A stretch of DNA of 64,000 bases, from positions 25,240,927 to 25,304,926 of the forward strand of contig NC_037594.1 of the NCBI RefSeq assembly GCF_003073045.1. The letters run 5' to 3'. This document shows positions 59,640-64,000 of the stretch, piece after piece. Both the position numbers and the translations under genes were made by a program. The notes below the pieces were generated by a model. It was not told where the DNA came from and ran no database searches. It saw only the letters and a program-made list of their open reading frames with translations. Each line of letters opens with the position of its first letter. Within the stretch, counting starts at the first letter, position 1. The DNA is from Pomacea canaliculata. Its lineage: Eukaryota; Mollusca; Gastropoda; Architaenioglossa; Ampullariidae.

Positions 59640-60215
59640 TCCTTTCTTTGTCTATATTCTTGTCTACATGATGACTGCTGTTGATAACTTGACCCACTGC
59701 AGTGTGTCTATAAAGCCAGAAGAGGGGTAGAGCCAGAGCTCATGCCACACTTCTCTTTGCTGACTTGTCTTCTGCTTTAAACACTGTGCAACCTCACTTA
59801 TTAACAGACTCTACTTCCAGACTTCCGTCTACCACACCTACTACCTGTCTGCATCATGGAATTGGGAACAAACGGGCAGCAGAGAGTTTCCATTAACGGT
59901 CCTCTCTCACATTTTGTTGTCCCCTGTACAGGCTGCCCTCGAGGCTGCTGCTGGTCCCCACTACTCCTCATGCTACATACTAGCAGTTGTAGAAGCTGAT
60001 AGAAGCCTTCTTACACCATTTGCTGAGGACACCACCCTGCTGTCATTCTTGTATGATAGTCAACATGTTCACAGTGGCATTCTTCCACACTTTGTACACT
60101 CATGTCACAAACATTTCTCCACTTTGTATGTCCTCACCTGTGTATTGCCACCGCATGAACTCCCATCACTCTTACCTGTAATTGCTCTTGTGGAATAATA
60201 AAGTCATGTTGTATT
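59640..60215 (+). mobile_element. Non-LTR reverse transcriptase relic in gene E intron 1
   Basis: Same order as in gene B intron 1: DPLQ, YKARRGVEPELMPH, SSALNTVQPHLLTD, then LLTPFAEDTTLLSFLYDSQ. A 95-codon open frame at 59914-60198 is part of this relic, not a host gene. Confidence 0.8.
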
Positions 60216-60733
60216 GTGTACTTGTACAAGACTTTACACCCAAGGAATGTGCTGTATTGTAAATTTTTAATTGATATAATATGTTGTAAATAAGGCGTCT
60301 ACCTCCTGCCGGAAAATATTTTTATGTTGAGTAAAACAGTAAAATGTGTATACCTCCCTTACTCTCTCTCCACATCCCCAGACAAGTAGATGATAAGTAA
60401 ACTTACACAGACTATATACACAACTATCTACTGAGAGTATGGCAAAGTAGACTTAAGGACAGACGACACAATGGCCTAAGCTGAATTCCTTTCCAGGAAA
60501 AGGGAAGACAATACAGTTTGGCTAAGTTCTGTATGCTCTCCCCGTATGTCAGGATGTGTCAGGATATGTCGAGATGTGTCAAGATGTCAGGATATTTCAG
60601 GGTATGTCAGTGCAAGTCAGAATATGTCAGGGTATGTCAATATATGTCAGGTTTGTACAAGACACTGAGTGGCTACCCGTGCTACAAGAAGGTATCTCAT
60701 TGTGATTTCAGGCGAGTGTTGCTGCGAGTCACG

Positions 60734-63597
60734 ATGTCGTCTCTATGGTTACTTCTCGCTTTGCTGCTGCCCACCGTGGTTACACCCTTTCCACAGGGTG
60801 AGTAGAGAGGACACGCCTACTTTCTCACAGACGACTCTCCTTAACCTATCACCTCATCTTACTTGCTCACGTGACCTCTCGTTGTGTGCTTGTCTCTGTC
60901 TCACCTGACCTTTCGCTCTGTGTCTCTCTTTCTCTTCCTCTCTCTCACAAACTTCACTAACTACATTTTCTCTGTCATCACTGAAAGTAACATCTTTACC
61001 AGCTACAGGAGAAAGAATTTTGTTTCAGATTTCCTGGCAAAGCAGCTACAGATGAGGCTTCGAGAACAGCTTCCTGCAGGTATGTGTATGTGTTTTTGTA
61101 TGTGTGATGTATATGTATGTGTACACCTTACATTCCCACAAGAAGTCTGACACGGCCACCTGACACTCAACAAACGGATTGGTCCATAATCAACTCAACA
61201 ATATCCTGCTTCCGAGATACTTCAAATCCAGCATCAACAAAGCCAAGACAAGGACATACCCAGGCGCTGACATGGGTAGCCACCATGAACTTGTTCTTAC
61301 TAACCTGAAGCTGAAGATGAAAGCGAAGAAGCTCTCTAACATCTGTCTGTCACCGTGAAGTGTTTGTACTGTTGAAAGTAGAAAATGTTTGATGTCTAGA
61401 ATGAGGGGTGTACATCAAACTGTCCCCCAGTCCCGTGTATCTGTCCTGTCTCTGAGTTTTTATTTACCATCATTTCAATCTGTGAGTAAAACTCTTGTCT
61501 TCTGTGTCTTTGTGTCTTTGTGTCTTTGAGCGTGGAGGTCGGAGTGGACACTTCCAGAGCCTGCTGCCATTGTCATTTGTTGTTTCCTCCTACCCACCCC
61601 CCAAACACATACAGTGGAACCTCGGTTAGCGAACGCCTCGGATAGCGAATATTTCGGTTAACGAACAAAAATTTCGTTAAAAGTTTGTCTCGGATAGCGA
61701 ACAAAATTTCGGATAACGAACAGCCACGTGAACCACACGTGACCGACCATCATGTCATCATTCGCGCTCCAGACACAGTTACGATCGGTCGTTCCCTATC
61801 TATGCGCATCCTTCTTATTTAGTGATTGTTGTGCTTTATTTTAATAAGATAATCCTCAATCATGATTCCAAAGAAGATTAAGAGCAATTAATAGTAGTGA
61901 GGTAATGACAAGGAAGCGGCCAACAAATGAATTTAAAAAGGAAATGATTTCAAAGTATGAAGGTGGCATGCGTCTGTCGGATATGTGATGTCGTATTACC
62001 GAAGAGTTTTACAAAAAAGACAGAAGGAACAGACACTGGACAAGTTTTTTTCCTTTAACCTCAAAGCTACAGAAAAGGTTACCCCGATTTTATAATGTCA
62101 CGTGCTCATGGAGGGGGAATCAAAGCAGTAATTCCACCCCATCCTCACCACACCTGCTTCCATCCACGCCGTCAAAACGGCAAGTTTTCTGATGTTTCAA
62201 TGCTTTCATTAATGTTTTTATATTTAACTTCATTTAAACTGCATTATAACTCTTCTCATTAAAACAAATACCTATATAGCCTGCAACTTTCAAATATTAG
62301 CGAGTCAACAGGGGCTGGGAACCAATTAAATCTATTTCCTTTATTTCTTATGGAAAAAATTGTTTCGGATAACGAACATTTCGGATAACGAACAGTTTTC
62401 CAGAACGGATTAAGTTCGTTAACCGAGGTTCCACTGTACATACAAGTGCTGGCCATCTAACCTTTGACCTTGCCAGTCCCACTATGTCTCACAGGTGCTG
62501 TTATCTCTCATGCCTGAGTTTTCTCCCTTTGGTGTATGAGTGTAATGTGCCAATCTTTCATGCTGATGTTCCTTAACTTTACAGCTGCTATGTTGTCATG
62601 TAAGTGATGTACATGTCAGGTAACCAGACACAAACTAGTTTGTCATCAACCAAAGTATAACTGAAGTTTGCCTTAGTCTGTATATCAGGCATTTGTGACA
62701 GGTACATGACATGTGTATGTTTATCATTCTGTTTCACTATATACATACCTGTTTCATCTATATATATACACACTAGGACACCATGACCAGCTCAACAGCC
62801 ACAAACTAGTTTATTCTGGTTTTAATGAGCCACAGTCTAACTTGACTTGTCCACAGATTATCTGGAAAATCACCTGGAAATGAATAATCGTGAACAGCTT
62901 CCCTCAGGTCTGTGACACATGTACACATCTGTGTGGGTGAGGGTGGAGGTGGGTGCACATGTATGTGTGCGTATGCATGTATATAAGTATCTCTGTGTGT
63001 ATGTATCGATGTGTGCCTGTGTGTGTATTTGTTTATGTATGTATATATCTGTGCCTGTGTGTCTGTATGTGTAAATATGTCGGTTTTATTGAATGACAGC
63101 AAAGAGAGCAAAACTTGTGAACACAGACTTTCTATGTGAGTATATTTCACAGATACCCTTGAGGAATACCCAGACAGAGAGAACCGTCAACTTCTTGCCT
63201 CAGGTATGTGTGGCAAACCTGGCACAATGGGCATTGCATATAGACACTCATGCATAAACAGGGCTGTGTAATGTATTATATAATGTCTCAAGTGCTTACA
63301 TGACCCTGTAATGTATGTATAATGTCCTGTTATACATAGCTCTGTAATGTATTGTATGTATAATGTTTAAATATTTTTAATGTATTCAGGTAACCTTACA
63401 GACACTCATGCACACACTCTTATTGTTTAAAACAGCGGCATGTGTGTTTTGTCTAAAACACTGGGTTATATGGTCTTTGTACATTTAGCAGCACTTCTTG
63501 GTGACCATCTGTTTGTTTTGCTCCATTTCTGCAGCAGATGATGGCTACAACAACCTGCTGGCTGTCCTTCGACAGTTAAAAAACACTACATGTCCAC
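60734..63597 (+). CDS. Gene E: secreted cysteine peptide precursor, 3' end outside the window
   Basis: Exons are 60734-60797, 61029-61079, 62857-62907, 63153-63203 and 63538-63597 (or from 63535). All are open and in phase (277 nt, so 92 codons plus one base). The signal exon is identical to B, C and D; the three 51-nt propeptide exons are intact, including exon 4 (DTLEEYPDRENRQLLASG). Exon 5 encodes NNLLAVLRQLKNTTCP with the first cysteine. Exons 6 and 7, with the second cysteine and the stop, must lie beyond 64000. Intron 2 is enlarged by an endonuclease fragment and a pogo element. Confidence 0.75.
61140..61345 (+). mobile_element. RTE/CR1-like endonuclease fragment in gene E intron 2
   Basis: Homologous to 46830-47160 in gene C (FKSSINKAKTRTYPGADMGS), but here the box reads GSHHELVL and the fragment stops sooner. 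Confidence 0.75.
61612..62436. mobile_element. Pogo/Tigger element in gene E intron 2
   Basis: TIRs start CAGTGGAACCTCGGTTA, with TA flanks (61610-61611 and 62437-62438). The interior holds a damaged transposase N-terminus (RPTNEFKKEMISKYEGGMRL) and later frameshifted text. It shares its family with 5854-6355. Confidence 0.92.
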
Positions 63598-63599
63598 GT

Positions 63600-64000
63600 A
63601 AACAATTTCTTTTGATACTTTGTTCTCCACATTTCTTCTTTATTATGTTGATCATTATATCATTGTCCATCTGAACATATAATACAGCAAGTAGAGTACA
63701 GATACAGGTACCCCACTCTATCTGTACATATGATACACTAAGCATGTCCAAGCTCGCTCCAAGGCTTCAGTCGTTTTGTATGGATAACTTGAAAGGTGAT
63801 GTGAACATGTCTCTAAAATATAAGAAATATTTTAAACTAAGTCACAGGAAGACGATAACCTCACTGTCAACAGAGTTTAAACTTACAAATGGCACTCACT
63901 GTTTATAGTTTGTTGGACAGAAAATTGTAAACTTGACATAACAAGTAGCTGTCAGTGTACATTTTTATTACACTGAAATTTGTTTCCTTACCTTGCACAA
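63600..64000. other. Gene E intron 5 (partial)
   Basis: Aligns with 55160-55560 in gene D (CTCGCTCCAAGGCTTCAGTC). No exon seen before the window ends. Confidence 0.6.

Noticed and set aside
59914..60198. 95-codon plus-strand frame as a host gene
   Set aside because: It is the degraded catalytic part of a reverse transcriptase, shared with gene B intron 1.
13596..63597. Assignment to a named conotoxin, contryphan, conopressin, calcitonin or somatostatin family
   Set aside because: Signal sequences, cysteine frameworks and the seven- to nine-exon structure do not match those families as I know them.
1..64000. CRISPR array, bacterial operon, tRNA or rRNA genes
   Set aside because: Repeats are tandem without unique spacers, the DNA is intron-containing eukaryotic sequence, and no cloverleaf or rRNA text was recognised by eye.

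Overview
The window is animal (metazoan) genomic DNA. It has GT-AG introns, tiny coding exons kilobases apart, many microsatellites and minisatellites, RTE/CR1-like retrotransposon remains and TA-flanked pogo/Tigger DNA transposons. A mollusc or other lophotrochozoan is my best guess, but nothing here fixes the phylum. Almost none of the long open frames are genes; the coding content had to be read as short phase-matched exons.

The main content is a cluster of six related genes for small secreted precursors, called A to F here for reference only. Each starts with a signal-peptide exon ending in [FY]-P-[QS]-G in phase 1, continues through small phase-1 propeptide exons, and ends with exons carrying cysteines and basic cleavage sites. 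A (+, 13596-26027; promoter and 5' exon near 5234-5491) is the most divergent: 232 aa, with two VCCN exon pairs. B (-, 28201-30943), C (+, 46417-49734), D (+, 53167-56547) and E (+, from 60734, running off the window) are recent duplicates with an identical 64-nt signal exon and divergent C-terminal exons. F (-, 36606-40892) is an older relative ending in C-x6-C-G (probable amidation). I do not recognise the family; the organisation fits a neuropeptide, hormone or venom-type peptide family.

Layout: 1-5.2 kb intergenic; 5.2-26.3 kb gene A, whose 8-kb first intron holds a pogo-type MITE and a complete RTE element with a perfect 13-bp target duplication; 26.3-28 kb RT relic; 28-32.1 kb gene B (inverted); 32.8-33.9 kb 22-bp minisatellite; 34.1-36.1 kb decayed duplication-unit remnants and a hAT-like MITE; 36.6-41.4 kb gene F; 41.5-45.7 kb intergenic with RT relics; 45.7-64 kb tandem units C, D and E. 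The C-to-E units also carry a shared downstream segment, pogo insertions (one with an empty site in the sister unit), an orphan mature-peptide exon and retrotransposon fragments in introns 1 and 2.

D has a 1-nt deletion in exon 4, which puts a stop in frame unless that symmetric exon is skipped. C has lost the stop position used by B and D and reads on for a longer C-terminus.
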